NCBI GenBank assembly: GCA_000719695.1
Contig: JOHN01000085.1
Coordinates: forward strand, 1 to 27,573
DNA: 27,573 nucleotides
Reading direction: 5' to 3'
Origin: Streptomyces sp. NRRL F-6131
GTDB lineage: Bacteria > Actinomycetota > Actinomycetes > Streptomycetales > Streptomycetaceae
In this document: positions 7,480 to 14,733 of the stretch, one piece after another
How positions within the stretch are numbered: the first letter of the stretch is position 1
Layout of the letters: the number at the start of each line of letters is the position of its first letter
Notes under the pieces: model-generated
The model's input: the letters and a program-made list of their open reading frames with translations, nothing else
What the model was told of the DNA's origin: nothing
The model's database searches: none
Program-made: the position numbers and the translations under genes

Positions 7480-8208
7480 ATGACCCACGCACTCGCCAGG
7501 GCGCGGAGCGTCGACGAGGTCGTCGAGCGGATGCGGGCGATCGAGGAGCGGTTGGACCCCCGGGACGGTGTCGCGTGCTTCAACCGGATGCACCTGAGGG
7601 TGGCCGCGCTGGTCGGGCGGCGGATCGCGGCCGGGGACGTCCAGGATCCGGCGTTCGTCGAGCGGCTCGGGGTGCTGCTCGCCAACCAGTACTTCGACGT
7701 GCTGGACGCCGCCGACGAGGGGCGGCCGGTCGGGGAGGCCTGGCAGCCGCTGGTCGACGCACGGGACCTGCGGGAGGTGTGGCCGGTGCAGTTCGCCTTC
7801 GCGGGGACCAACGCCCACCTCTGCCACGACCTGCCGCTCGCCGTCGTCGAGACCTGCATCGAACGCCGCACCACGCCCGACACCCCGCCGGTCCACGCCG
7901 ACTACCTCGTGGTCGGCGAGCTGCTGGTGCAGGCCGAGGAGGAGGAACGGGCCGCCTTCGAGACGCGGATCGCCGGGGTCGCCGCCGAGGCGGCCGGACC
8001 GCTGCGGTACCTGGTGGCCGGCTTCTCAACCGCCCGGGCCCGGGAGGCCGCCTGGTCCGCCACCCTGTCGCTCTGGCACCAGCGCAACATCCGGCCGCTG
8101 TTCGACGCCACGCTCGCCGCCGTCACGGCCGGCACGGCGCTGGCCGGGCGGCTGCTGGTCACCCCGGTGCCGGTGCCGGGCGGGCGGCCGGACGACCGGC
8201 GGGGGTGA
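7480..8208 (+). CDS. DUF5995 family protein
   Basis: This 242-residue soluble protein has no signal peptide or membrane segment that I can see. It carries the sequence style of DUF5995, common in Streptomyces: VACFNRMHL near residue 28, a LANQYFDVLD segment near 67, and the striking QFAFAGTNAHLCHDLPLAVV-type block near 104-123. The clustered Asn, His and Asp residues there could bind a metal or form an active site. The rest is predicted helical and rich in Ala, Glu and Arg. ATG 7480 is preceded by GGAAGGA with 8-base spacing, a very good ribosome site. A TATACG sequence at 7416-7421 could be a -10 box. The biochemical function of the family is not known to me. It appears to stand alone, with terminator-like DNA upstream and a separate start for the next gene 103 bp on. 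Confidence 0.82.
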   Translation: MTHALARARSVDEVVERMRAIEERLDPRDGVACFNRMHLRVAALVGRRIAAGDVQDPAFVERLGVLLANQYFDVLDAADEGRPVGEAWQPLVDARDLREVWPVQFAFAGTNAHLCHDLPLAVVETCIERRTTPDTPPVHADYLVVGELLVQAEEEERAAFETRIAGVAAEAAGPLRYLVAGFSTARAREAAWSATLSLWHQRNIRPLFDATLAAVTAGTALAGRLLVTPVPVPGGRPDDRRG

Positions 8209-8311
8209 GGCACAGCCGTCCCGGTCGGCCCAGTCCGACGGGCGCGGCGGCGTGGAGCCGGGGTGGACTGGTGGGGGAACCACCCCGCCGAAGGTCGTCG
8301 AAAGGCCGCCG

Positions 8312-9046
8312 ATGTCCGCCGCTCCCGCCCGTGACGCCGCTCCCGCCCGCTACGCCGATCTGACCGCCATGGTGATCAACTGCACGCTCAAGCGGTCGCC
8401 CGAGCGCAGCCACACCCAGGGGCTGATCGACGTCAGCACCGGGATCCTGGCGCGCCAGGGCGTGCGGGTGGACGAGGTCCGCGCGGTCGACCACGACCTC
8501 GCCACCGGCGTCTGGCCGGACATGACCGAGCACGGCTGGGAGACGGACGACTGGCCGGTGCTCTACAGCCGGGTGATGGCCGCCGACATCCTGGTGCTGG
8601 CCGGGCCGGTCTGGCTGGGCGACAACTCCTCGGTGATGAAGAAGGTGATCGAGCGGCTGTACGCCTGCTCGTCGATCCTCAACGAGCACGGCCAGTACGC
8701 GTACTACGGCCGGGTCGGCGGGTGCCTGATCACCGGGAACGAGGACGGCGCCAAGCACTGCGCGATGAACGTGCTCTACAGCCTCCAGCACCTGGGGTAC
8801 GCGATCCCGCCGCAGGCGGACGCCGGGTGGGTCGGGGAGGCGGGCCCGGGGCCGTCCTACCTGGACGAGGGGTCGGGCGGGCCGGAGAACGACTTCACCA
8901 ACCGCAACGCCACCTTCATGACCTGGAACCTGCTCCACCTCGCGCGGATGCTCAAGGACGCGGGCGGCATCCCGGCGTACGGCAACCAGCGCTCGGAGTG
9001 GGACGCGGGCTGCCGGTTCGACTTCGAGAACCCCGAGCACCGCTGA
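8312..9046 (+). CDS. flavodoxin-fold NAD(P)H-dependent FMN reductase-like protein
   Basis: This 244-residue cytosolic protein is probably an FMN-dependent oxidoreductase of the NADPH-dependent FMN reductase/flavodoxin type. After a short Ala/Pro-rich leader, the first beta strand and phosphate loop read MVINCTLKRSPERSHT (about 20-35). The second flavin-binding loop follows as LVLAGPVWLGDNSSVMKKVIERL (about residues 94-116), and YYGRVGGCLITGNEDG is the third strand-loop. These blocks are in the order expected for the fold. ATG 8312 has GAAAGG six bases upstream. A perfect hairpin follows the stop, so it ends its own unit and is not obviously part of the 2-methylisoborneol operon downstream. 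Substrate unknown; quinone or azo reduction are possible for the family. Confidence 0.82.
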   Translation: MSAAPARDAAPARYADLTAMVINCTLKRSPERSHTQGLIDVSTGILARQGVRVDEVRAVDHDLATGVWPDMTEHGWETDDWPVLYSRVMAADILVLAGPVWLGDNSSVMKKVIERLYACSSILNEHGQYAYYGRVGGCLITGNEDGAKHCAMNVLYSLQHLGYAIPPQADAGWVGEAGPGPSYLDEGSGGPENDFTNRNATFMTWNLLHLARMLKDAGGIPAYGNQRSEWDAGCRFDFENPEHR

Positions 9047-9073
9047 GGGCCGGGGCTCCGCCGGTCCACGCAC

Positions 9074-9101
9074 GCGGCCCCGCCGACCTCGGCGGGGCCG
9101 C
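9074..9101 (+). terminator. terminator hairpin after the FMN reductase-like gene
   Basis: A perfect 13-bp inverted repeat (9074-9086 with 9089-9101) is followed by TTCG. The inner bases must open to form a loop. It lies 27 bases after the stop codon and separates this gene from the terpene operon. Confidence 0.8.
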
Positions 9102-9338
9102 TTCGTCGTCGGTGCCGGTCCGAACCGATCATCGGATGCGCTGTTTCAAACGCGACTCAGGAGAACGTTCACCCTTTCGAGTGCACAGGATCATGCGAAG
9201 CGGCTCAGATCGTTCCGCCCCGCCTACGGTTGGTCAACAAGCGAGACGGGGCGCCGCCGCATGCGGAGATCCCCTTCTTTCGGGACGAGGCGACGGCCCG
9301 TCAGGACGTGTCCCCCCTTCACAGAGGAAGGTTCTCCC
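9102..9338. other. promoter region of the 2-methylisoborneol operon
   Basis: This stretch is less GC-rich than its surroundings and holds no gene. It has a perfect 11-base inverted repeat CCGATCATCGG (9125-9135) and the palindrome GAACGTTC (9163-9170), either of which could be a regulator site. TACGGT near 9224 fits TAnnnT as a possible -10. None of these can be tied to a known regulator from sequence alone. Confidence 0.4.
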
Positions 9339-9419
9339 ATGCCCGTGGCCACGAGCAGCGAGACACCGCAGACGTCGCAGCACCCGCACCCCGGCCGCAG
9401 GGCGGCGGTGCGGTCATGA
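9339..9419 (+). CDS. 26-codon leader ORF or displaced N-terminus of 2-MIB synthase
   Basis: ATG 9339 has the best ribosome site of the region (GAGGAAGG, 7-base spacing). It opens a 26-residue frame, MPVATSSETPQTSQ..., that stops at TGA 9417-9419. This stop overlaps the next ATG (9416) as ATGA, the classic coupling arrangement. The frame differs from that of the terpene cyclase. The Ser/Thr/Pro-rich sequence looks like the disordered N-terminus of 2-methylisoborneol synthases, so a one-base slip in the genome or in the assembly could have cut it off. Either it is a true coupled leader peptide or a frameshifted part of the cyclase. Confidence 0.45.
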   Translation: MPVATSSETPQTSQHPHPGRRAAVRS

Positions 9420-10525
9420 GCGGGACTGCGCTGGAGCAGGTCCTCCGCGGGCCGAGCGGACTCGGCACCTCCGGGCTCAATCTGACGCCGCGTCAGGACA
9501 CGGCGGTGCCGGCCGGTGCGGGGGAGGCGGTGTCGGGCAAGCCGAAGAGCGGCGACCCGATCCCCGGGCTGTACTTCCACCCGGTGGCGGAGCCGGACGC
9601 GGAGCGGGTGGCGGAGGTGAGCCGGCGGATCAAGCTGTGGGCCGAGGAGGTGCAGCTCTACCCGCCGGACTGGGAGGACGAGTTCGACGGCTTCTCGGTG
9701 AGCCGCTACATGGTCGTCTGCCATCCGGACGCGCCCAGCGTCGACCACGTCATGCTCGCCACCCGGTTGATGGTCGCCGAGAACGCCGTCGACGACTACT
9801 ACTGCGAGGACCACGGCGGTTCGCCGATCGGCCTGGGCAGCCGGCTGCTGCTCGCCCACACGGCGCTCGACCCGGTGCACACCACCGCCGAGTACCAGGG
9901 CGCCTGGGCGCGGTCCCTGGCGTCGGACGCGCCGCGCCGCGCCTACCGCTCGGCGATGGAGCACTTCGACCGGGCCGCCACCGGCTCCCAGTCGGACCGG
10001 TTCCGGCACGACATGGCGCGCCTGCACCTCGGGTACCTCGCCGAGGCCGCCTGGGCCGAGCAGGACCACGTGCCGGAGGTGTGGGAGTACCTGTCGATGC
10101 GGCAGTTCAACAACTTCCGCCCCTGCCCGACCATCACGGACACCGTCGGCGGCTACGAGCTGCCCGCCGACCTGCACGCCCGCCCCGCCATGCAGCGGGT
10201 CATCGCGCTCGCCTCGAACGCCACCACCATCGTGAACGACCTGTACTCGTACACCAAGGAGCTGTCGAGTCCGGGGACGCACCTGAACCTGCCGGTGGTG
10301 CTCTCCGAGCGCGAGGGCGTCAGCGACCGCGACGGCTACCTCAAGGCCGTCGAGGTGCACAACGAACTCATGCACGCCTTCGAGGCGGAGGCGGCCGCGC
10401 TGGCCGCCGACTGCCCCGTCCCGGTGGTGGTGCGCTTCCTGCGCGGGGTCGCCGCGTGGGTCGACGGCAACCACAACTGGCACCAGACCAATACCTACCG
10501 CTACAGCCTGCCCGACTTCTGGTAA
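9416..10525 (+). CDS. tpc: 2-methylisoborneol synthase (class I terpene cyclase)
   Basis: This enzyme cyclises 2-methylgeranyl diphosphate to 2-methylisoborneol, a volatile with an earthy odour. It has 369 residues from ATG 9416. The metal-binding motif DDYYCED lies at 126-132 and the NSE motif NDLYSYTKE at 274-282. DDYYCED is the form typical of 2-MIB synthases. A Pro/Gly-rich, probably disordered N-terminal part (1-50) holds VLRGPSGLGTSGL (9-21), a conserved block. The C-terminus YRYSLPDFW keeps the conserved Arg-Tyr pair. Start choice is uncertain: ATG 9416 overlaps the stop of a 26-codon ORF that has the strong ribosome site, while an in-frame TTG at 9230 has no support. The methyltransferase follows after 15 bp, so the two are one operon. 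The cyclic-nucleotide-binding/encapsulin-type gene often found beside this pair is not in this window. Confidence 0.93.
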   Translation: MSGTALEQVLRGPSGLGTSGLNLTPRQDTAVPAGAGEAVSGKPKSGDPIPGLYFHPVAEPDAERVAEVSRRIKLWAEEVQLYPPDWEDEFDGFSVSRYMVVCHPDAPSVDHVMLATRLMVAENAVDDYYCEDHGGSPIGLGSRLLLAHTALDPVHTTAEYQGAWARSLASDAPRRAYRSAMEHFDRAATGSQSDRFRHDMARLHLGYLAEAAWAEQDHVPEVWEYLSMRQFNNFRPCPTITDTVGGYELPADLHARPAMQRVIALASNATTIVNDLYSYTKELSSPGTHLNLPVVLSEREGVSDRDGYLKAVEVHNELMHAFEAEAAALAADCPVPVVVRFLRGVAAWVDGNHNWHQTNTYRYSLPDFW

Positions 10526-10540
10526 CCAAGGAGCTGAACC

Positions 10541-11422
10541 GTGTCCGTCACCGACACCACCCCCGTCAACCGCACCGCCGTCCCCGGGCCGGCCACCCCG
10601 TACCAGGGCGACATCGCCCGCTACTGGGACCATGAGGCCCGGCCGGTGAACCTGCGTCTCGGCGATGTCGACGGTCTCTACCACCACCACTACGGCATCG
10701 GCGAGGTCGACCGGGCCGCGCTGGGCGCCCCGGACGACAGCGAGCGCGAGAAGAAGATCGTCGCCGAGCTGCACCGGCTGGAGTCCGCGCAGACCGACGT
10801 CCTGCTGGACAACCTCGGTGACATCCGGCCCGAGCACACCCTGGTCGACGCGGGCTGCGGCCGCGGCGGCTCGATGGTGATGGCCCACCAGCGCTTCGGC
10901 TGCAAGGTCGAGGGCGTCACCCTGTCGGCCAAGCAGGCCGAGTTCGGCAACCGCCGGGCCAAGGAGCTGGGCATCGACGACTCGGTGCACGCCCAGGTCT
11001 GCAACATGCTCGACCTGCCGTTCGGCACCGGCTCCACCCGGGCGTCCTGGAACAACGAGTCCAGCATGTACGTCGACCTCCAGGACCTCTTCGCCGAGCA
11101 CTCCCGGATCCTCTCGGTCGGCGGCCGGTACGTCACCATCACGGGCTGCTGGAACCCGATCTACGGCCAGCCCTCGAAGTGGGTCTCCCAGATCAACGCC
11201 CACTTCGAGTGCAACATCCACTCCCGCCGCGAGTACCTGCGGGCGATGGCCGACAACCGCCTGGTGCCGAACGCCGTCATCGACCTGACCGCGGCCACCC
11301 TGCCGTACTGGGAGCTGCGCGCCACCGTGCCGTCCCTGGTGACCGGCATCGAGGAGGCGTTCATCAACTCCTACAAGGACGGCTCCTTCCAGTACCTGCT
11401 GATCGCCGCCGACCGGGTCTGA
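10541..11422 (+). CDS. geranyl diphosphate 2-C-methyltransferase
   Basis: This SAM-dependent enzyme methylates C2 of geranyl diphosphate and so makes the substrate of the cyclase encoded just upstream. It has 293 residues. The SAM-binding motif I, VDAGCGRG, is at 102-109. The short N-terminal region with YWDHE and YHHHYGIG is characteristic of this family, which resembles cyclopropane fatty acid and sterol methyltransferases. GTG 10541 is preceded by AAGGAG with 7-base spacing. It starts 15 bp after the cyclase stop and is closed by a hairpin, so the operon has just two main genes. It is full length with no missing motif seen. Corresponding genes in S. coelicolor are SCO7700 and SCO7701. Confidence 0.94.
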   Translation: MSVTDTTPVNRTAVPGPATPYQGDIARYWDHEARPVNLRLGDVDGLYHHHYGIGEVDRAALGAPDDSEREKKIVAELHRLESAQTDVLLDNLGDIRPEHTLVDAGCGRGGSMVMAHQRFGCKVEGVTLSAKQAEFGNRRAKELGIDDSVHAQVCNMLDLPFGTGSTRASWNNESSMYVDLQDLFAEHSRILSVGGRYVTITGCWNPIYGQPSKWVSQINAHFECNIHSRREYLRAMADNRLVPNAVIDLTAATLPYWELRATVPSLVTGIEEAFINSYKDGSFQYLLIAADRV

Positions 11423-11445
11423 TCCCCGCGGCGCCGCACGGCGCA

Positions 11446-11482
11446 GGACCCGGCCCCACCGCTCGGCGGCGGGGCCGGGTCC
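11446..11482 (+). terminator. terminator after the 2-methylisoborneol operon
   Basis: A 12-bp perfect GC-rich stem (11446-11457 with 11471-11482) encloses a 13-base loop, 24 bases past the methyltransferase stop. It is followed by GTTCGG rather than a T-run. Confidence 0.75.
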
Positions 11483-11632
11483 GTTCGGTGCCGGGACGGG
11501 GGCCCCGGGACAGGGCTGGTCGACGGGACGTCGGAGGCGCGTGATATGCAGGGCATCCGGGTGGCCGTCGCCAGGCCGCCCGCACGAAACCGCTGACCGT
11601 CCCGGTCGACGAGGTCTCAGGGGGGCCGCACC

Positions 11633-12652
11633 ATGTCCTTTTTCCGACGGCGATCCGGCGAGGACGCCCCGGCGGGTCCGACCGGTCGTCGGAGCCTCGG
11701 CCTCGGACGGAAGGCGCCGCGCGGCCGCACCCCCGTGCTCGACCTCTCGCACGGCGACGAGGAGCTGCGCCGGCTGCGCGCCCTCGCCGACGCCGGCGAC
11801 TGGACCGCGCTCGGCCCCGCCCTCGCCGCCGTCCCCGACCAGGCCGAGCTGACCTGGCTGCTCCACCGGCTCGGCTCCGTCGAGGGCACCGAACGCTGGC
11901 TGGCCGCCACCGTCGCCGACCGGCCCGGGGACACCCTCGCACTGCTGCTCTCCGGCGCCCGGCACATCGCCCTGGCCTGGGAGGCCCGCACCGGCCAGCG
12001 CGCCCAGCACGTCACCGACGAGCAGTGGCGCCTCTTCCACGAGCGGCTCGACCTCGCCGAGGAGCAGCTGCTGGAGGTCGCCGAACGCGAGCCGTCCTGG
12101 CTCGCTCCCTGGTTCTTCCTGCAGATCGGCGCGCGCGGCGCCTCGCTCGGCCGGACCGTCGCCACCACCCGCTTCGACGCCGCGCTGCGCCGCGTCCCCG
12201 ACCACCTCGCCTCCCACCAGCAGCGGCTGCAGCAGCTCTGCGCCAAGTGGGGCGGCTCGCACGAGGAGATGCACGCCTTCGCCCGCAAGGCGATGCTCGG
12301 CGCCCCCGAGGGCAGCCCGCTCGGCGAGCTCGTCGCCCTCGCGCACCTGGAGCACTGGCTCGACCTGCCGGGCGGCGAGGACCACGCCTACCTGACCGGC
12401 CCCGCGGTCCGGGCCGCGCTGCGCGAGGCCGCGCTCCGCTCGGTGCTGCACCCGGCCTACGAGCGCCGGCGCGACTGGCGGGCCACCCACAACGCCTTCG
12501 CGATGGTCCTCTCGCTCGCCGACGAGCGCGACCTCGCCCACACGGTGTTCGCCACCCTCGACGACGTGGTCACCGACTGGCCCTGGTACTACCTGGGCGG
12601 CGACGAGGCCGAGAACTTCCGCACCCACCGCGACCGCTGCGCGCCGCGCTGA
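11633..12652 (+). CDS. DUF4034-like helical-repeat protein
   Basis: This is a 339-residue soluble protein of unknown function. Residues 1-35 are basic and low-complexity. The rest is strongly helical with TPR-like spacing: LRALADAGDWTALGPAL, a WLAPWFFLQIGARGASL segment, and SHQQRLQQLCAKWGGSHEEMHAFA near 195-218. The last block resembles the hallmark of DUF4034-type proteins, in which a KWGGSxEEM motif recurs. ATG 11633 is preceded by GGGGGG about 6 bases upstream. It lies immediately before an HSP90-family gene and a large TPR gene in the same direction, 176 bp away with a hairpin between. A role as an adaptor or co-chaperone is only an inference from that neighbourhood. Confidence 0.75.
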   Translation: MSFFRRRSGEDAPAGPTGRRSLGLGRKAPRGRTPVLDLSHGDEELRRLRALADAGDWTALGPALAAVPDQAELTWLLHRLGSVEGTERWLAATVADRPGDTLALLLSGARHIALAWEARTGQRAQHVTDEQWRLFHERLDLAEEQLLEVAEREPSWLAPWFFLQIGARGASLGRTVATTRFDAALRRVPDHLASHQQRLQQLCAKWGGSHEEMHAFARKAMLGAPEGSPLGELVALAHLEHWLDLPGGEDHAYLTGPAVRAALREAALRSVLHPAYERRRDWRATHNAFAMVLSLADERDLAHTVFATLDDVVTDWPWYYLGGDEAENFRTHRDRCAPR

Positions 12653-12673
12653 TGCCCTGGCCGCCCTGACCGT

Positions 12674-12704
12674 CCCGGCACGGCGCCGCCCCGGCACGGC
12701 GCCG
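12674..12704. repeat. 15-bp direct repeat, two copies
   Basis: CCCGGCACGGCGCCG occurs at 12674-12688 and again at 12690-12704 (period 16) just after the DUF4034-like gene. It may be a simple local duplication; each copy contains the short palindrome GGCGCC. No function is evident. Confidence 0.6.
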
Positions 12705-12739
12705 ACCCGCCCCGGTCGCGCCGCCGCGCCCGCGGTGAC

Positions 12740-12775
12740 CACCGCCCGGCCGTCCGAACGGCCGCCGGGGCGGTG
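12740..12775 (+). terminator. hairpin between the DUF4034-like and HSP90 genes
   Basis: The arms 12740-12753 and 12758-12775 pair over 14 bp (8 outer plus 6 inner) with a 4-base bulge and a CCGA loop. It could end the upstream gene or act as an attenuator ahead of HSP90, whose start lies 53 bp downstream. Confidence 0.6.
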
Positions 12776-12828
12776 CGCCGCCCCCTTCCCGAAGCCCGCC
12801 ACACCCCTTGCGATCGAAAGAGCCACCG

Positions 12829-14733
12829 GTGTCCCCATCCGAGAACCCGACGAGCGCGCACACCTTCCAGGTCGACCTGCGCGGCCTGGTCGACCTGCTC
12901 TCCCACCACCTCTACTCCAGTCCCCGGGTCTACCTGCGCGAACTGCTGCAGAACGCGGTCGACGCGATATCCGCCCGGCAGGCCCTCGACCCCTCCGCGC
13001 CCGCCGCGATCACCGTCCGCGCCGACCACGCGCTCACCGTCACCGACACCGGCATCGGCCTGACCGAGCAGGACGTCCACACCTTCCTCGCCACCATCGG
13101 CCGCAGCTCCAAGCGGGACGCCGACGGCCGCCTCGACGGGGACGGGCTCGCCCGCGCGCGTGGCGACTTCATCGGCCAGTTCGGCATCGGCCTGCTGGCC
13201 TGCTTCGTGGTCGCCGACGAGATCACCGTCGTCACCCGCTCCGCCGCCACCCCGGACGCCCCCGTCATCGAGTGGCGCGGCGGCTCGGACGGCCGCTACA
13301 CCATCCGCACCCTGCCCGCCGAGGCCAAGCCCGAGCCCGGCACCACCGTCCGGCTGAGCCCGCGCGCCGACGCCGCCGAGTGGACCCGCGCCGACCGGGT
13401 GCTCTCGCTCGCCCGCGACTTCGGCAGCCTGCTGCGCCACGAGGTCACCGTGGTCGACGGCCGCGGCGAGGCGACCCGGGTCAACCACACCCCGCCGTGG
13501 GCCGACCGGCAGGGCTCCCCGCTGGCCCGCCGCGAGGCGCTGGCCGCGTACTGCCGCTCGACCTTCGACTTCACCCCGCTCGACACCATCGAGCTGGACC
13601 TGCCGCTGGTCGGCCTGCGCGGCGTCGCCTACGTGCTGCCCGACGCCGTGCCGCCGTCCCGCCGGGCCGGCCACCGGGTGCACCTCAAGGGCATGCTGCT
13701 CTCCGACCACGCCGACGAACTCCTGCCCGACTGGGCGTTCTTCGTCCGCTGCGTGGTCGACACCGACGGCCTGCGGCCCACCGCCTCCCGCGAGGGCCTG
13801 TACGCCGACGAGACGCTCGCCGCCGTCCGTGACGCGCTCGGCGCCCGGATCCGCGACTGGCTCACCGGCCTGTCCGCCAGCGACCCGGCGCTGCTCCACC
13901 GGTTCATCTCGGTGCACCACCTGGCGGTCAAGGAACTCGCCCGCTACGACGACGAGTTGCTGCGGATGCTGCTGCCCTGGCTGCCGTTCGAGACCACCGA
14001 CGGCAACGTCACCCTCGACGAGTTCGCGCGCACCCACCCGGTCGTGCTGGTCACCCGCACCGTCGAGGAGTTCCGCCAGGTCGCCCCGATCGCCGGCGCC
14101 GCCGGGCTCGGTGTCGTCAACGGCGGCTACACCTACGACCGAGACCTCGTGCACCGGCTGCCCGAGATCCGGCCCGGCACCTCGGTCGCCGACCTCGACC
14201 CCGGCACCGTCACCGCGCACCTGGACACCGTCGACCCGGCCGCCGAGCTCGCCGCCTCGGCCTTCCTCGCGGTCGCCCGCGAGGTGGTCGGCCGGTTCGA
14301 CTGCGACGTCGCCCTGCGCAGCTTCCACCCGACCAGCGCGCCCGCCCTGCTGCTCGACAACCGGGAGGCCCGGCACGAGCGCAGCCGCGCCCAACTCGCC
14401 GAGGAGGCCGACGGGTTGTGGGCCGACATCCTCGGCTCGCTGCGCGCCGAGGTGCCCCGCGCCCAGCTCGTCCTCAACCACCTCAACCCGCTGGTCCGCC
14501 GGGCGGCCTCGATCGGCGACCGGGAGCTCGCCGTCACCGCCGTCGAGACCCTCTACGGGCAGGCCGTGCTGCTCACCCGCCGGCCGCTCACCTCCAGTGA
14601 GAGCGCGCTGCTCAACCGCTCGTTCATCAGCCTGCTCGACCACGCGATGCTCGGCCACGAGGCGGCCGGCGGTTCGGGCGGTCACGACGGGGGCGGCTCG
14701 GCGGGCTCGCCGGACCCGCGGAAGGAGGCGTGA
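12829..14733 (+). CDS. HSP90-family ATPase chaperone
   Basis: This cytosolic, ATP-driven dimeric chaperone has 634 residues, close to E. coli HtpG (624). The N-terminal GHKL ATPase domain shows LRELLQNAVDA with Glu38 and Asn42, DTGIGL with Asp73, and the glycine-rich lid segment GQFGIGLLA (116-124), all in HtpG order. The middle domain keeps SREGLYAD, the region of the catalytic Arg. The C-terminus ends in a Gly/Ser-rich tail and has no MEEVD-like signal. GTG 12829 has GAAAGAG six bases upstream; an in-frame TTG at 12808 is less likely. Sequence identity to HtpG looks moderate, so this is the divergent actinobacterial HSP90 group, and I leave the symbol blank. The stop overlaps the start of a large TPR gene, so the two are translationally coupled and probably work together. 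Confidence 0.9.
   Translation: MSPSENPTSAHTFQVDLRGLVDLLSHHLYSSPRVYLRELLQNAVDAISARQALDPSAPAAITVRADHALTVTDTGIGLTEQDVHTFLATIGRSSKRDADGRLDGDGLARARGDFIGQFGIGLLACFVVADEITVVTRSAATPDAPVIEWRGGSDGRYTIRTLPAEAKPEPGTTVRLSPRADAAEWTRADRVLSLARDFGSLLRHEVTVVDGRGEATRVNHTPPWADRQGSPLARREALAAYCRSTFDFTPLDTIELDLPLVGLRGVAYVLPDAVPPSRRAGHRVHLKGMLLSDHADELLPDWAFFVRCVVDTDGLRPTASREGLYADETLAAVRDALGARIRDWLTGLSASDPALLHRFISVHHLAVKELARYDDELLRMLLPWLPFETTDGNVTLDEFARTHPVVLVTRTVEEFRQVAPIAGAAGLGVVNGGYTYDRDLVHRLPEIRPGTSVADLDPGTVTAHLDTVDPAAELAASAFLAVAREVVGRFDCDVALRSFHPTSAPALLLDNREARHERSRAQLAEEADGLWADILGSLRAEVPRAQLVLNHLNPLVRRAASIGDRELAVTAVETLYGQAVLLTRRPLTSSESALLNRSFISLLDHAMLGHEAAGGSGGHDGGGSAGSPDPRKEA

Noticed and set aside
9163..9170. 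GAACGTTC as a LexA box
   Set aside because: The actinobacterial LexA box needs a four-base spacer between GAAC and GTTC, and the flanks do not fit. At most it is an unassigned palindrome.
9224..12838. A 1204-codon minus-strand frame opposite the 2-MIB genes
   Set aside because: Shadow of the cyclase, methyltransferase and DUF4034-like genes; no recognisable family or conserved start.
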